A DNA stretch of 64,000 nt, from the NCBI GenBank assembly GCA_040756575.1, contig JBFLYP010000004.1, positions 62,001 to 126,000 on the forward strand, read 5' to 3'. Shown here piece by piece: positions 1 to 9,133 of the stretch (the first letter of the stretch is position 1; the number at the start of each line of letters is the position of its first letter). The translations under genes and the position numbers were made by a program. Under the pieces are notes generated by a model that was not told the DNA's origin, made no database searches, and was given only the letters and a program-made list of their open reading frames with translations. Source of the DNA: DTYU01 sp040756575 (GTDB lineage Bacteria > Bacillota > Desulfotomaculia > Desulfotomaculales > Ammonificaceae).

Positions 1-600
1 GTATTTAAAATCAATCTCGTGTTGTCCGGGAGAAACCTCGTGGTGCGAGGCCTCGATTTCAAAACCCATTTTTTCTAAGGTTAAAACAATGTCACGGCGC
101 GCCTCTTCTCCTAAGTCTACCGGGCTCAGATCAAAGTAGCTTGCTTGGTCGTGGGTGATTGTCGTAGGTCGTCCCTTATCATCGAGATGAAAGAGGAAGA
201 ACTCTAATTCCGGCCCGGCATTGCAGACGAAGCCCATCTCCGCTGCTTCGGCCAGTACCCGTTTTAGGGCATACCGGGGATCGCCGATAAAAGGTGTTCC
301 GTCCGGATTATAAACGTCGCAGATCAACCGGGCTACAGCGCCGTCCCGCGGCCGCCACGGGAAGATAATGAATGTGTTTGGGTCGGGCCTAAAGTACATA
401 TCCGATTCTTCGATCCTGACGAATCCTTCGATAGAGGAACCGTCAAACATTAGTTCGCCGTTGAGGGCTTTTTCTAATTGTTCTATAGGAATAGCCATGT
501 TTTTGAGAACGCCGGGTATGTCGGTAAACTGAAGACGAATGAATTTTACACCTTCTTCACGCGCTAAGAGTAGGATATCTTCTTTTAAAACCTGGTCCAC
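1..600 (-). CDS. glnA: Glutamine synthetase type I, N-terminal 200 residues (partial)
   Basis: This gene encodes glutamine synthetase, which makes glutamine from glutamate, ammonia and ATP in the cytoplasm. Only the first 200 codons are present; the gene runs off the left edge. The N-terminal beta-grasp region carries MFDGSSIEGF at residues 51-60. The catalytic barrel begins with metal-binding glutamates in ELEFF (E131, E133) and SHHEVSPGQHE (E188, E195). The start is GTG at 600, preceded by GGAAGGTG. It is the last gene of a minus-strand nitrogen block (asnB, amt, glnB, amidotransferase, nadE) and has its own 400-base leader containing a terminator-type hairpin. The family assignment is certain; the C-terminal part is not visible. 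Confidence 0.97.
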   Translation of the reverse strand, partial: MDQVLKEDILLLAREEGVKFIRLQFTDIPGVLKNMAIPIEQLEKALNGELMFDGSSIEGFVRIEESDMYFRPDPNTFIIFPWRPRDGAVARLICDVYNPDGTPFIGDPRYALKRVLAEAAEMGFVCNAGPELEFFLFHLDDKGRPTTITHDQASYFDLSPVDLGEEARRDIVLTLEKMGFEIEASHHEVSPGQHEIDFKY

Positions 601-1005
601 TATTTTCACCTTCCTGTAATTAGTGCGCGCACAAGCTGTTGGCTGGAGACAATAATATCACGTCCATGCCGCGCTATTCAATCATGTTCGACTCTTGAGA
701 AGGCCGGGAGATGGTACTTCCGTCCCTCTGAAGCTGAGGGTATTACCTGAATGCCTATCCTGTTAATGGTTCCCCCTTTCAACTCTATCTGATGAAAAAG
801 AAAAAACCCTTTCGTGCGGGGAACAACCACCGACGAAGGGCTTCGTCGCCCGGAACAACCTGTATTCAGTTATAAGTCGCCTGTCGAATGTTTAAAAACA
901 GAGCTATTGTAACAAATGCAACTATGTAACAACTATTTTATTGACCAAAGTCCCGTTTGTCAACAAAAAATTTGACTTCCTAAAACGACCCAATTGTTTC
1001 TCTGT
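601..1005 (-). promoter_or_regulatory. glnA leader with attenuator-type hairpins
   Basis: On the minus strand, a TTGTTA/TACAAT promoter-like pair lies near 905-935. Downstream, a hairpin at 831-848 (CGACGAA, loop GCCC, TTCGTCG) uses the bases CCCTTCGT that also form the 5' arm of a second hairpin at 801-840. The second hairpin ends in six U and looks like an intrinsic terminator. The two hairpins exclude each other, which is attenuator architecture, here about 200 bases ahead of glnA. Further down, 713-740 contains a small stem (CCCTC/GAGGG) followed by GACGGAAGTA, a string reminiscent of glutamine-riboswitch motifs. The ligand or protein that controls this leader is unknown. Confidence 0.6.
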
Positions 1006-2637
1006 TTACTCCCATCCCGGGCGCCAGGCGATCGGCAGCCGCCGCCCTGTGCCGAAGGCCTTGGTGGTCACTTTTAGGCCGGGTGCGGCCTGACGGCGTT
1101 TAAACTCCGCCCGGTCCACCATACGGATAACCTTCCGGACCGTTTCCGGTGCGAAGCCTCGTGCTGCAATCTCGTCACCGGAAACATTGTCTTCTATATA
1201 CGCTTTGAGAATGGGATCGAGAATCCTGTATGGCGGCAGGGAGTCTTCATCGCGCTGGCCAGGACGCAGTTCGGCCGAAGGCGCTTTGGTCAGAACATTG
1301 GCAGGGATGATTTCCCGCTCACGGTTAATATACCTTGCCAGCTCATAAACCATCATCTTAGGCACATCGGACAGCACGGACAGCCCCCCGGACATGTCGC
1401 CGTACAGGGTGCAGTAGCCGACGGCCAGCTCCGACTTGTTGCCGGTGCTCAGTACAAGGTGACCTTCCCGGTTCGAAATAAACATGAGAATGTTGCCGCG
1501 GATGCGCGCCTGTACGTTTTCCTCGGCAACGTCGAGCCGGGGTTTGCCTTCGGGGTTGAGGGTTCTTAAGTAAGCTGTGAATACCCCGTCGACCGGGATC
1601 ACCCGCCATTCAATGCCTAAATTACGGGCCAGTTGCTCTGCGTCATGCAGGCTTTCAGGCGAAGAATAGCGAGACGGCATCCCTACTCCCAAAACGTTTT
1701 CCGGACCAAGCGCGGCAGTCGCAAGCGCGGCAACCACGGAGGAGTCCACGCCCCCGCTTAGGCCCACCACTGCACGCTTGAAGCCTGTTTTGCGTAGGTA
1801 ATCACGAATACCAAGGAGTAGGGCGCGGTAAATATCAGAAACATCTTCCTCTACCGCTTCGGGGTTGTTTCCCGGTGGTAGTGTATCGAGGTATACCAGA
1901 ACGAAATCTTCAGCAAACGCCCTCCCCTCAAATACCAATTCGCCACGGGTATTGAGTACGAGGCTTGATCCGTCAAAGATCAGTTCGTCATTGCCGCCAA
2001 CCTGGTTTACATAAATTAGCGGGCGGCGGTATTTGCGGGCGGTATGGCTGAGCATGTCTGCACGCAGGCGCCGCTTTCCGTAATGGTACGGCGACGCGGA
2101 GATGTTTACCAGCATCGTTGCTCCCTGGGCCACCAACTCCTCCACCGGGTCAACATTATAAAGACGCCGGTTCCAGTAGTCCTTGTCGTTCCAAACGTCC
2201 TCGCATACCGTTAGTCCCAGAAGTTCGTCTTTAAATGGAATGGGCTTCCGAGCCGGAGCCGCGTTAAAATACCTCGTCTCATCAAACACGTCGTACGTCG
2301 GTAAAAGCGTTTTCTCCTGGCGGCCCACCAACCTTCCGCTGTGGTATAACAGAACTGCGTTGTAAAGTCGACCTTCCGCCTGCACCGGCGCGCCGAGGAT
2401 GATACCTGTTTGCCGGCTTGCCGGGGCGAATTTTTCCGCGAGTAATTCTTCGGTTTTATGAATCAGTTCCGGCCGCCAGAGCAAATCCCGGGGCGGGTAA
2501 CCGACCAGCGCCAACTCCGGAAAAATGATAAGGTCCGCTCCGGCCGCTTCGGCACGGACAAGGTGATCCAGCATACGCGCCGCGTTTTCTTTTAAGTCCC
2601 CAACGGTTGGGTTGAACTGCACCACCGCCAGCTTCAC
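1006..2637 (-). CDS. nadE: Glutamine-dependent NAD+ synthetase
   Basis: The enzyme makes NAD+ from deamido-NAD+, ATP and glutamine-derived ammonia. It has 543 residues and two domains. The N-terminal nitrilase-type glutaminase domain shows the Glu-Lys-Cys triad in FPELALVGYP, EKTLLPTYD and GLTVCEDVW. The C-terminal synthetase domain has the PP-loop GLSGGVDSS near residue 293. The start is GTG at 2637 after AAGGAGAG; a longer upstream reading is open but has no good ribosome site. It lies between the amidotransferase gene and glnA on the same strand, which fits a glutamine-linked cluster. Length and motifs are normal for the family. Confidence 0.95.
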   Translation of the reverse strand: MKLAVVQFNPTVGDLKENAARMLDHLVRAEAAGADLIIFPELALVGYPPRDLLWRPELIHKTEELLAEKFAPASRQTGIILGAPVQAEGRLYNAVLLYHSGRLVGRQEKTLLPTYDVFDETRYFNAAPARKPIPFKDELLGLTVCEDVWNDKDYWNRRLYNVDPVEELVAQGATMLVNISASPYHYGKRRLRADMLSHTARKYRRPLIYVNQVGGNDELIFDGSSLVLNTRGELVFEGRAFAEDFVLVYLDTLPPGNNPEAVEEDVSDIYRALLLGIRDYLRKTGFKRAVVGLSGGVDSSVVAALATAALGPENVLGVGMPSRYSSPESLHDAEQLARNLGIEWRVIPVDGVFTAYLRTLNPEGKPRLDVAEENVQARIRGNILMFISNREGHLVLSTGNKSELAVGYCTLYGDMSGGLSVLSDVPKMMVYELARYINREREIIPANVLTKAPSAELRPGQRDEDSLPPYRILDPILKAYIEDNVSGDEIAARGFAPETVRKVIRMVDRAEFKRRQAAPGLKVTTKAFGTGRRLPIAWRPGWE

Positions 2638-2728
2638 AGCTACTCTCCTTCCAAGCATTGCTGCACCATCGAATATTATAACGCATACCTTGCCGGTGCG
2701 AAGCAAGACCCCCGAAACGGTTGGCGCA

Positions 2729-3448
2729 CTAAGTCCAGGAACCGCGCAGAACCGCACACAGGTTGTTCAAAAAACGCTCTCTCGCGGGCTTTCCTGTATT
2801 CCAGTACCAAAGCGTCTTTTCTACCAGGACCTCCTTGGCCCAAGGGCCGCCGAAGGCAGCGAGTTCGTCTTCGTAGATTGAAGCCCAATGAGCCACCATC
2901 TCTGGGGTAACCTCCAGGTGAAACTGGAGCGCCCATGCGCAGTTGTGGTAAACAAATGCCTGGTTTTTGCAAGTTTCGCCTTGCGCGAGGAGAACGGCTC
3001 CTTCGGGGAGTGCGAAAGTGTCCCCATGCCACTGGAAGACGTGAAGATCTGGCGGCAGGCCGGCAAAAAGCGCCGCCTGTCTGCCCGCAGCGGTCAGACG
3101 CACCGGGCACCAGCCGATCTCTTTCACCGGGTTCGGCTTTACCTCGGCCCCGAGCGCCCGGGCGATGAGCTGCCCCCCGAGACATATGCCCACTGTGGGC
3201 ACCCGTTTTCCCGCCGCCTCCCGGATCAGCTGCTGCACCCGGTACAGGTAGGGGTACGCTTCCTCCTCATACGCCCCCATCGGCCCGCCGAGGATGACGA
3301 GTGCGTTATAACCTTCAAGCTTTTCCGGCAGGATCGCCCCCGGGGCGTCCATGCAACGCAGATCGAGTTCCCAACTGTCTGCGAGAAGCGCGTCGGCAAG
3401 AAGCCCCGGTCCCTCACAGGAAACGTGTTGGATGATAAGGACCTTCAA
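2729..3448 (-). CDS. Class I glutamine amidotransferase (GMP-synthase-like, stand-alone)
   Basis: This is a 239-residue stand-alone glutaminase domain of the GMP synthase/GuaA-like family. The nucleophile elbow is GICLGGQL (Cys near residue 89) and the His-Glu pair is in LQFHLEVTPE near residue 170. LGGPMGAYEE matches the oxyanion-hole region of this family. No synthetase or acceptor domain follows, so the acceptor of the ammonia is unknown; many relatives hydrolyse gamma-glutamyl compounds. It sits between glnB and nadE on the same strand, which suggests a role in glutamine metabolism. Family assignment is firm, substrate is not. Confidence 0.85.
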   Translation of the reverse strand: MKVLIIQHVSCEGPGLLADALLADSWELDLRCMDAPGAILPEKLEGYNALVILGGPMGAYEEEAYPYLYRVQQLIREAAGKRVPTVGICLGGQLIARALGAEVKPNPVKEIGWCPVRLTAAGRQAALFAGLPPDLHVFQWHGDTFALPEGAVLLAQGETCKNQAFVYHNCAWALQFHLEVTPEMVAHWASIYEDELAAFGGPWAKEVLVEKTLWYWNTGKPARERFLNNLCAVLRGSWT

Positions 3449-3540
3449 GGATCATCCCCCTGAATTCTACTACTGTCAGGCTGTTTACCCGAACCTCAGA
3501 ATGTAGGTCATCCGCCGCACAATGATAGAAGTTTTTACCA

Positions 3541-3879
3541 CTAAATTGCGCTTTCACCTTCCTCGCCGGTGCGTACGCGGACCGCGTTTTCCGCAGGGTA
3601 TACGAAGATCTTGCCGTCGCCCACCTGACCCGTCCAGGCGGCCTCCGCAATAACCTTCACCACCTTTTCAACATCCTGGTCGCGCAGGACAATCTCAATC
3701 TTCACCTTCGGCAAGAGGTTGATGCTATACTCATGCCCGCGGTAAACCTCGGTCCGGCCCTTTTGCGTGCCGCAACCCATCACCTGGGAGACCGTCATCC
3801 CGTGGATGCCGAACCTGCCCAAAGCGTCCTTAACCGCTTCCAGCCTTTCCGGCCGGATGATAGCTTCTACCTTCTTCAT
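3541..3879 (-). CDS. glnB: Nitrogen regulatory protein P-II
   Basis: P-II is a trimeric signal protein that reads 2-oxoglutarate, ATP and ADP and gates ammonium channels and nitrogen enzymes. The 112 residues match the family length. The T-loop RGHEYSINLLPK carries the tyrosine at the classical modification position (Y51). The start region MKKVEAIIRPERLEAVKDAL and the GDGKIFV segment are typical. It follows amt by 20 bases on the same strand, the usual amt-glnB (glnK-type) pairing, so the most likely partner is the Amt channel encoded just upstream. Confidence 0.95.
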   Translation of the reverse strand: MKKVEAIIRPERLEAVKDALGRFGIHGMTVSQVMGCGTQKGRTEVYRGHEYSINLLPKVKIEIVLRDQDVEKVVKVIAEAAWTGQVGDGKIFVYPAENAVRVRTGEEGESAI

Positions 3880-3899
3880 AAACGACTACCTCCTTTAGA

Positions 3900-5213
3900 C
3901 TATAAGGTAAGGCCGCGGTAGGCCTCCTCGCCGTGATGGGCGACGTCGAGACCAAGAGTTTCCTCTTCCTCCGTCGCTCTCAGCGGGGTGAAAACGCCGA
4001 CAACCTTAAGGATAACGAAGGTTGTGGTTGCGGCAAAGGCCCAGGTTGCCAGCACGCCGATAAGCTGCGGGCCCATCTGTGCCGCATTTCCGTAAAACAG
4101 TCCGTCGGCGCCGGCGGGGTTGACGGCTGTCGAGGCGAAAAGCCCCGTTGCTAAGGCACCCCAAGTACCGCCGACACCGTGCACGCCGAAGGCGTCAAGG
4201 GCGTCGTCATAGCGAAGCCTGGGCTTCAGCATGGCTACCGCAAGGTAGCAAAGGACACCCGCGACCAAACCTATAATGACAGCCGGTACCGGACCGACAA
4301 AGCCTGAAGCCGGGGTGATCGCCACAAGTCCGGCTACGCAGCCGCTGGCTGCGCCGAGGACTGTCGGCTTCCCGCGGTGCAGCCACTCGGCGAATACCCA
4401 GGAAAGCGCCGCTGCTGCTGCCGCCGTATTCGTAACCATAAACGCGCTTGCGGCGAGACCGTTTGCAGCGAGGGAACTGCCGGCGTTAAAGCCGAACCAC
4501 CCGAACCACAAGAGACCCGCGCCGAGGATTGTCAGGGGCAGATTATGGGGAAGCATCGGCTCGGTACCGTAGCCCCTGCGCCGTCCCAAAACGAGAGCCG
4601 CCACCAGTCCGGAAACACCGGAACTGATGTGTACTACCGTTCCGCCGGCAAAGTCGAGCGCTCCCAAGTTTCTCAGCCACCCGCCTGAGCCCCACACCCA
4701 GTGGGCCAGCGGGTCGTAAACCAGCGTGGTCCAGAAAAGTGCAAAGAGCAGGAACGCCGGAAAACGCATTCTTTCAACGATCGATCCGGTAATCAGCGCG
4801 GCGGTGATGATTGCAAACATCAACTGGAAAACCATGAACAACTGGTGAGGAATCGTTCCTGAATAGTCTGGATTAGGTTCCTGTCCCACGCCGCACAAAC
4901 CTATCCAGGAAAGATCGCCTATGACGTGTCCCTTATCCGGACCAAACGCCAGGGAGTAACCCCATAACACCCACTGTACCGAAACCAACCCCAGGATGAT
5001 AAAACTGATCATTATCGTGTTTAAAACGTTCTTCCTGCGCGCCATGCCTCCGTAGAAAAGGGCCAATCCGGGGGTCATCAGCATCACCAGGGCGCTTGCA
5101 GCCATAATCCACGCGGTATCGCCGGTATCAATAGTGGTGTCGGCTGCCCAGGCGGTGCTTGAGATTGACAGTAACATTAACAATGTGATGACAGTCAAAC
5201 GCAACCGATTCAT
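3900..5213 (-). CDS. amt: Ammonium transporter Amt
   Basis: This is an ammonium channel of the Amt/MEP/Rh family in the cytoplasmic membrane, 437 residues. A cleavable-type signal (hydrophobic stretch ending STAWA at about residue 23) is followed by about eleven membrane helices. Family signatures include MTPGLALFYGGM, the FDFAGGTVVHISSG-type segment (here LDFAGGTVVHISSG) and DDALDAFGVHGVGG with the pore histidine. The ATG start is preceded by AGGAGG. It is cotranscribed with glnB. A long leader with several hairpins precedes it, suggesting regulated termination. Confidence 0.97.
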   Translation of the reverse strand: MNRLRLTVITLLMLLSISSTAWAADTTIDTGDTAWIMAASALVMLMTPGLALFYGGMARRKNVLNTIMISFIILGLVSVQWVLWGYSLAFGPDKGHVIGDLSWIGLCGVGQEPNPDYSGTIPHQLFMVFQLMFAIITAALITGSIVERMRFPAFLLFALFWTTLVYDPLAHWVWGSGGWLRNLGALDFAGGTVVHISSGVSGLVAALVLGRRRGYGTEPMLPHNLPLTILGAGLLWFGWFGFNAGSSLAANGLAASAFMVTNTAAAAAALSWVFAEWLHRGKPTVLGAASGCVAGLVAITPASGFVGPVPAVIIGLVAGVLCYLAVAMLKPRLRYDDALDAFGVHGVGGTWGALATGLFASTAVNPAGADGLFYGNAAQMGPQLIGVLATWAFAATTTFVILKVVGVFTPLRATEEEETLGLDVAHHGEEAYRGLTL

Positions 5214-5311
5214 TTTTACAGAATCCTCCTTGCCAATGTTTATCTACCCTCTATCTATCGTTTCGCCCTGGACGGCCGGCGCCTCAGCCGCCCCCGAAGC
5301 GTGGAACAAAA

Positions 5312-5513
5312 TAAAAAGGTGCTTCGTCCGGGAGGAGATTCCCCCCTGAAGCACCTTTGCTTCCTTAGCAGGTGTGCTAAGAAAGATAGTCTTAGCGGTA
5401 TGGTAAAAATGAAAAGGCGTCAAGCTCCCAGGCATCAACGCCCTATTTAAAAACACAACATTAATATTTACTTGCTGAAACCAATTTTACGTTACTAAGT
5501 TCAATTTTGTCAA
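5312..5513 (-). promoter_or_regulatory. amt promoter and leader: twin hexaloop hairpins overlapping a terminator
   Basis: On the minus strand TTGACA (5508-5513) and TAAAAT (5484-5489) are 18 bases apart. The transcript then shows a hairpin with arms at 5416-5420 and 5438-5442 followed by a T-rich run. Next come two abutting hairpins: P1 5364-5381 (CTTAGC, loop ACACCT, GCTAAG) and P2 5348-5363 (GAAGC, loop AAAGGT, GCTTC). The P2 3' arm is part of the 5' arm of an intrinsic terminator at 5312-5356 (GGTGCTTC/GAAGCACC then TTTTTATTTT). Twin six-base-loop hairpins with P2 overlapping a terminator is the layout known for ANTAR antiterminator targets. P2 has A1 and G4 in its loop; P1 has A1 but C4. 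Confidence 0.55.
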
Positions 5514-5567
5514 TATTAAAAACTATTTTATTTATTTTAAAAAAGCAGTGCTTAGATATACGGCGGC

Positions 5568-6683
5568 TTAATTACAGGTCTCCTTTGCGTATTTCAACAC
5601 GCGGGCCATAATCTCTTTCCGCTTTTGCTCCACGGCGGCAAAGTCCATTGCGGAAATATAAAAACTTTCCATGTAGTCATGCGTCAGCTTTGCCTCACGG
5701 ATATAGTGGATTCCGCGATCAAGTGCATCCTGAAAGCGCCGGCGCGCGGAAGCTATTTCGGACGCCCATAAGGTGAGGACTTGCGATTTGCTGTAACGTT
5801 CGAGGTTCACAGGGCGCACCTCGATGTTTTCGGGAGGAGCAAAATGGAGTTCCGCCACCTCCTTTAAAACGGCGGTTCTGAGGGCAGGAATGATGAGAAG
5901 GTCTATCTCCCAGGGCAGGAGGGCACAATGGAAAATTTCGACGTCCAGTCCCCGTATGACTGCCGTTTCGGTTAACCTTGCAAGGAAGGTGCTCCGACCT
6001 GCCCCAGGCGGACCCTGCAAAAGAAATAAGTACTTAACATCCTGAAAAAGGGTTTCGAGGTGGTGGACGACCCCGTCCGGGGAAATTGCAGAAGCGAAGA
6101 GCCGCCTGATTTTGGGGAATTTTTCGTGCTGTACCGGCGTTCCCTTAAAAATCATGCCAGCCGTTTCGCGCAAGGCCTGATTTACTTTTGCAAAATCCAT
6201 GCTCTCGGCTACGTATCCTTCAATCTCATCCCGTATCACCTTCGCCTCCCTCAGGTGGCTATAAGCAGTTTGGAACAGCCGGCTTACGCGCCTGTTGGCA
6301 TCAAGCACATCCTCTTTATACGCCCGTATTTTTACCTCGTCCCAGAAGTCCCCGAGGTGTACGATTTCGTCCACAGCACCGGGATTCTTTGGGTCGACGA
6401 TATGGGGGGCGGTTCCGTCGATTAATGCTATACGTGCAGCTGGAATTACAAGGCCGTCAAGCGACCCGTTATCGGAGGAGCAGCACATATATTCAACATC
6501 GTACCCCGCTGCGAGCATCTCCTCACCGATATTGCGCATAAAGGTCGACTTACCCACCCCCGGACCGCCCTTGATCACGAAGATGCGGGTGGCGTCGGGA
6601 TCGATAATATGATCGTAATAGGAATAAAAACCGCAGGCGGTGTTGCCCCCGGGGAAGACCTTCCGGTATTTCCCTTGTTTCAT
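5568..6683 (-). CDS. Twin P-loop ATPase of unknown role (PRK06851-like)
   Basis: The 371-residue protein has two tandem NTPase modules. The first has Walker A GGPGVGKST near residue 40, the second GPPGAGRST near residue 225. Each half has a CC/HC-type strand (EYMCCSSDN, EIFHCALLP) and a similar closing segment (YVAESMDFAKV, FYISAMDFAAV), so it is an internal duplication. The ATG at 6683 was chosen because GGGAGG precedes it at a suitable distance; a GTG at 6704 is also open. It lies between asnB and amt on the same strand. The family is common in Firmicutes but I know of no established function. Confidence 0.8.
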   Translation of the reverse strand: MKQGKYRKVFPGGNTACGFYSYYDHIIDPDATRIFVIKGGPGVGKSTFMRNIGEEMLAAGYDVEYMCCSSDNGSLDGLVIPAARIALIDGTAPHIVDPKNPGAVDEIVHLGDFWDEVKIRAYKEDVLDANRRVSRLFQTAYSHLREAKVIRDEIEGYVAESMDFAKVNQALRETAGMIFKGTPVQHEKFPKIRRLFASAISPDGVVHHLETLFQDVKYLFLLQGPPGAGRSTFLARLTETAVIRGLDVEIFHCALLPWEIDLLIIPALRTAVLKEVAELHFAPPENIEVRPVNLERYSKSQVLTLWASEIASARRRFQDALDRGIHYIREAKLTHDYMESFYISAMDFAAVEQKRKEIMARVLKYAKETCN

Positions 6684-6820
6684 CCATACGCCTCCCTCAG
6701 GCACAAGAGATTTGCGGTGGACAAAAAGGCGCCGGACAGGAAATGCCGAGGCGCCGTGCCACCGTGTTTCTTTAAATCATTATGCGCCTGTTTGTCTGTC
6801 TTAGAACGGCGGGAATCATT

Positions 6821-8668
6821 TTAACAACGGAGCACCACGCGGTATTCCCGCAGCCAGATATCGACTTGGATCAAGTAGGCCATCAACTGCGGGCCGGTCA
6901 TCAACTGGCCGAAAAACGGGGTATTGATCCCTGATCCAGCCGTCTCGGCAAGGGAGCGTACAGCGGTAACGTCGAGAAGTGTACGGATAGGGGATCCCGG
7001 ATCGTCCAAGATTCGCAGGAGCCATTGACATACTATTAAAGAGTATGCCGGGTTGTGGGTCTTCGGGTAAGGACTCTTCCGCCGCCACAAAACCTCATCC
7101 GGCAACACCCCGCGCAGTGCGTACCTCAGTATACCTTTCTCCGTCCGGTTATAAAATTTCATTTCCCATGGTATGTTCCAGACGTATTCCACCAGACGAT
7201 GGTCACAGTACGGCACCCGGATTTCAAGGCCTGCGGCCATGCTCATCCTGTCCTTCCTTTCCAACAGCACCTGCATAAAACGGGTGATGCTCAGATAGCT
7301 GATCTCCCGCATGCGGGCCGCGCGGGGGTTCTCTCCTTCTAAACGAGGAACCTCGGCCAGCGCCTCCCGGTAGCGTGCAGCTAAATATTCTTCAGGGCGA
7401 ATAAGCTTAGTTACTTCAGGCGACAACAAGCGTACCCGCTCTTCAAGCCTGCGCACCCACGGGAAAGTGTTTGCGCGAATATCCGTTTCACGGCGGAACC
7501 AGGGATACCCTCCAAATACTTCGTCTGCGGCCTCACCTGACAGTCCGACGGTATCCTGCTCTTTTATTACGCGGGAAAACAGATATAAAGAGGAGTCGAT
7601 ATCCGCCATTCCGGGCAGATCTCTCGCCCGGACCGCCGGGATCAGAGCGCTTGCTAATTCCTCGTCGTCGACCGTCACCGTACGGTGGTGGGTGCGCAAA
7701 AAGTCTGCCATCTGCCGCACCCAGGGTGCGTCTGCATTCGGCTCAAATTCACTGGGTGCAAAGTGTCTGTCGTTACCCTCGTAGTCAATTGAATACGTGC
7801 GTATTGCGCCCTGCCCTTTCCTCCGGAAAACATCTGTGGAAAAGGCCGTCACGGCACTCGAATCCAGCCCGCCGGAGAGAAGAGTGCAGACCGGAACGTC
7901 AGCGACAAGCTGTCGTTCTACTGTGTCCTCCAGAAGCCAGCGAACCTTGGCAACCGTTGTGTCAAGGTCATCCGGGTGGGGATGACTCTCAAGTTTCCAG
8001 TACGGCCTTACACTGATCCCTTTGAGGTCGTATTTCAGCCAGTACCCTGGTTTCAATTCACAGACATTTCGAAACACACCGTGTCCCGGTGTGCGGCCGG
8101 GACCCATTATTAGCACTTCAGCGAGCCCCTCGGCGTCCACTTCCGGCTTTACGGCGGGGTGGGCGAGGAGCGCCTTCAACTCAGAACCGAAAACGAACGC
8201 ACTTCCCTGCCGGGTGTAAAATAAAGGTTTTACACCCAAACGGTCGCGCGCCATGAAAAGGCTCTGGTCCTCTTCACACCATACGGCGAAGGCGAATATG
8301 CCGTTGAGCCGGGCAAGACATTCCTGCCCCCACTCAATAAAGGCGAGTAAAAGGGCTTCCGTATCCGAATACCCCTGAAATGTATAGCCTCGTGCGGCCA
8401 GTTCAGACCGCAGGTCCGGCGTATTATAAAGTTCCCCGTTATATGTGATCACATAGGTTTTCTGACGGCGTTTGCGCACCATCGGCTGGCGACCGCCTTC
8501 CGGATCAACCACAATTAGTCGCCTGTGACCTATGGCGGCCCTTTTTGAAACCCACACCCCGCCGGCATCCGGACCGCGGGCCGAAAGGGCGTCGGTCATC
8601 GCTTCAATAACCGACCTCTGCTGCGTCAAGTCCTTTTCCCGGTCAATCCAGCCTGCTATCCCGCACAT
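6821..8668 (-). CDS. asnB: Asparagine synthetase, glutamine-hydrolysing
   Basis: AsnB amidates aspartate with glutamine nitrogen and ATP. The 615-residue protein begins MCGIAGWID, placing the catalytic cysteine of the Ntn glutaminase domain at position 2, with RGPD and SHRRL-like (GHRRLIVV) motifs following. The synthetase domain has the PP-loop LLSGGLDSSAV near residue 264 and SGEGADE-like SGEAADEVFGGYPW. Length fits the family. It is the first gene of the minus-strand nitrogen block. Its leader contains a dispersed repeat and a terminator-like hairpin. Confidence 0.95.
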   Translation of the reverse strand: MCGIAGWIDREKDLTQQRSVIEAMTDALSARGPDAGGVWVSKRAAIGHRRLIVVDPEGGRQPMVRKRRQKTYVITYNGELYNTPDLRSELAARGYTFQGYSDTEALLLAFIEWGQECLARLNGIFAFAVWCEEDQSLFMARDRLGVKPLFYTRQGSAFVFGSELKALLAHPAVKPEVDAEGLAEVLIMGPGRTPGHGVFRNVCELKPGYWLKYDLKGISVRPYWKLESHPHPDDLDTTVAKVRWLLEDTVERQLVADVPVCTLLSGGLDSSAVTAFSTDVFRRKGQGAIRTYSIDYEGNDRHFAPSEFEPNADAPWVRQMADFLRTHHRTVTVDDEELASALIPAVRARDLPGMADIDSSLYLFSRVIKEQDTVGLSGEAADEVFGGYPWFRRETDIRANTFPWVRRLEERVRLLSPEVTKLIRPEEYLAARYREALAEVPRLEGENPRAARMREISYLSITRFMQVLLERKDRMSMAAGLEIRVPYCDHRLVEYVWNIPWEMKFYNRTEKGILRYALRGVLPDEVLWRRKSPYPKTHNPAYSLIVCQWLLRILDDPGSPIRTLLDVTAVRSLAETAGSGINTPFFGQLMTGPQLMAYLIQVDIWLREYRVVLRC

Positions 8669-8706
8669 TCAGGTCATTCCCCCTCGATTTCTTCAAGACT
8701 AATCCT

Positions 8707-8788
8707 CCTCCGAGAATGCGTTCTTCTTCCGCGGGGCGCGGCGATGAGCTTTGTTAACCAGCTTACGGGTCTATTCGCCCCATTTTCA
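8707..8788 (-). repeat. Dispersed repeat, copy 1 (uninterrupted)
   Basis: About 82 bases in the asnB leader match, on the opposite strand, two segments at 39783-39816 and 40034-40078 with only a few mismatches. Diagnostic shared stretches are GGGGCGAATAGACC, GTAAGCTGGTTA, AAGCTCATCGCCGCGCCCC and CGGAAGAAGAACGCATT. In this copy the two halves are joined by only about four bases. It has no coding capacity and lies 40-120 bases ahead of asnB, so it is transcribed in the asnB leader. Confidence 0.85.
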
Positions 8789-8831
8789 TTCCTCGTTGTG
8801 CCGCAACGCGGCATGTGGCACTCTCCAAATT

Positions 8832-8861
8832 AAAAGGCGCTTTGAGAGACCTCAAGGCGCC
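8832..8861 (-). terminator. Terminator-like hairpin in asnB leader
   Basis: On the minus strand, GGCGC-CTTGAG-GTCT-CTCAAA-GCGCC is followed by TTTTAATTT. It lies about 165 bases upstream of asnB. It is either an attenuator for asnB or a bidirectional terminator. The rest of 8669-9133 shows no gene. Confidence 0.5.
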
Positions 8862-9133
8862 CTTGCCCGGTTATATTAACTTTCCCAGTTGTTTTTTATC
8901 ATTATTTCTCAATCTATTTATATGAAACGTTCATTATAAGATGAAACCTTTTTTCAACAGCGTGCCAAGTTTTAATAGGTTTTCCTGCGGCAGGAGGAAA
9001 GAGGCGGTGTGGTGCGAATCCCTTTAAGCAGAAGTATGTTAAGATGTGTTAAGATGATTGAAACAGAAAGAATACCGGCCTGCTCCTGAATATACCTTAA
9101 TAACGAGCTTTTGTCGAAAGGCGGCCGAAAACG

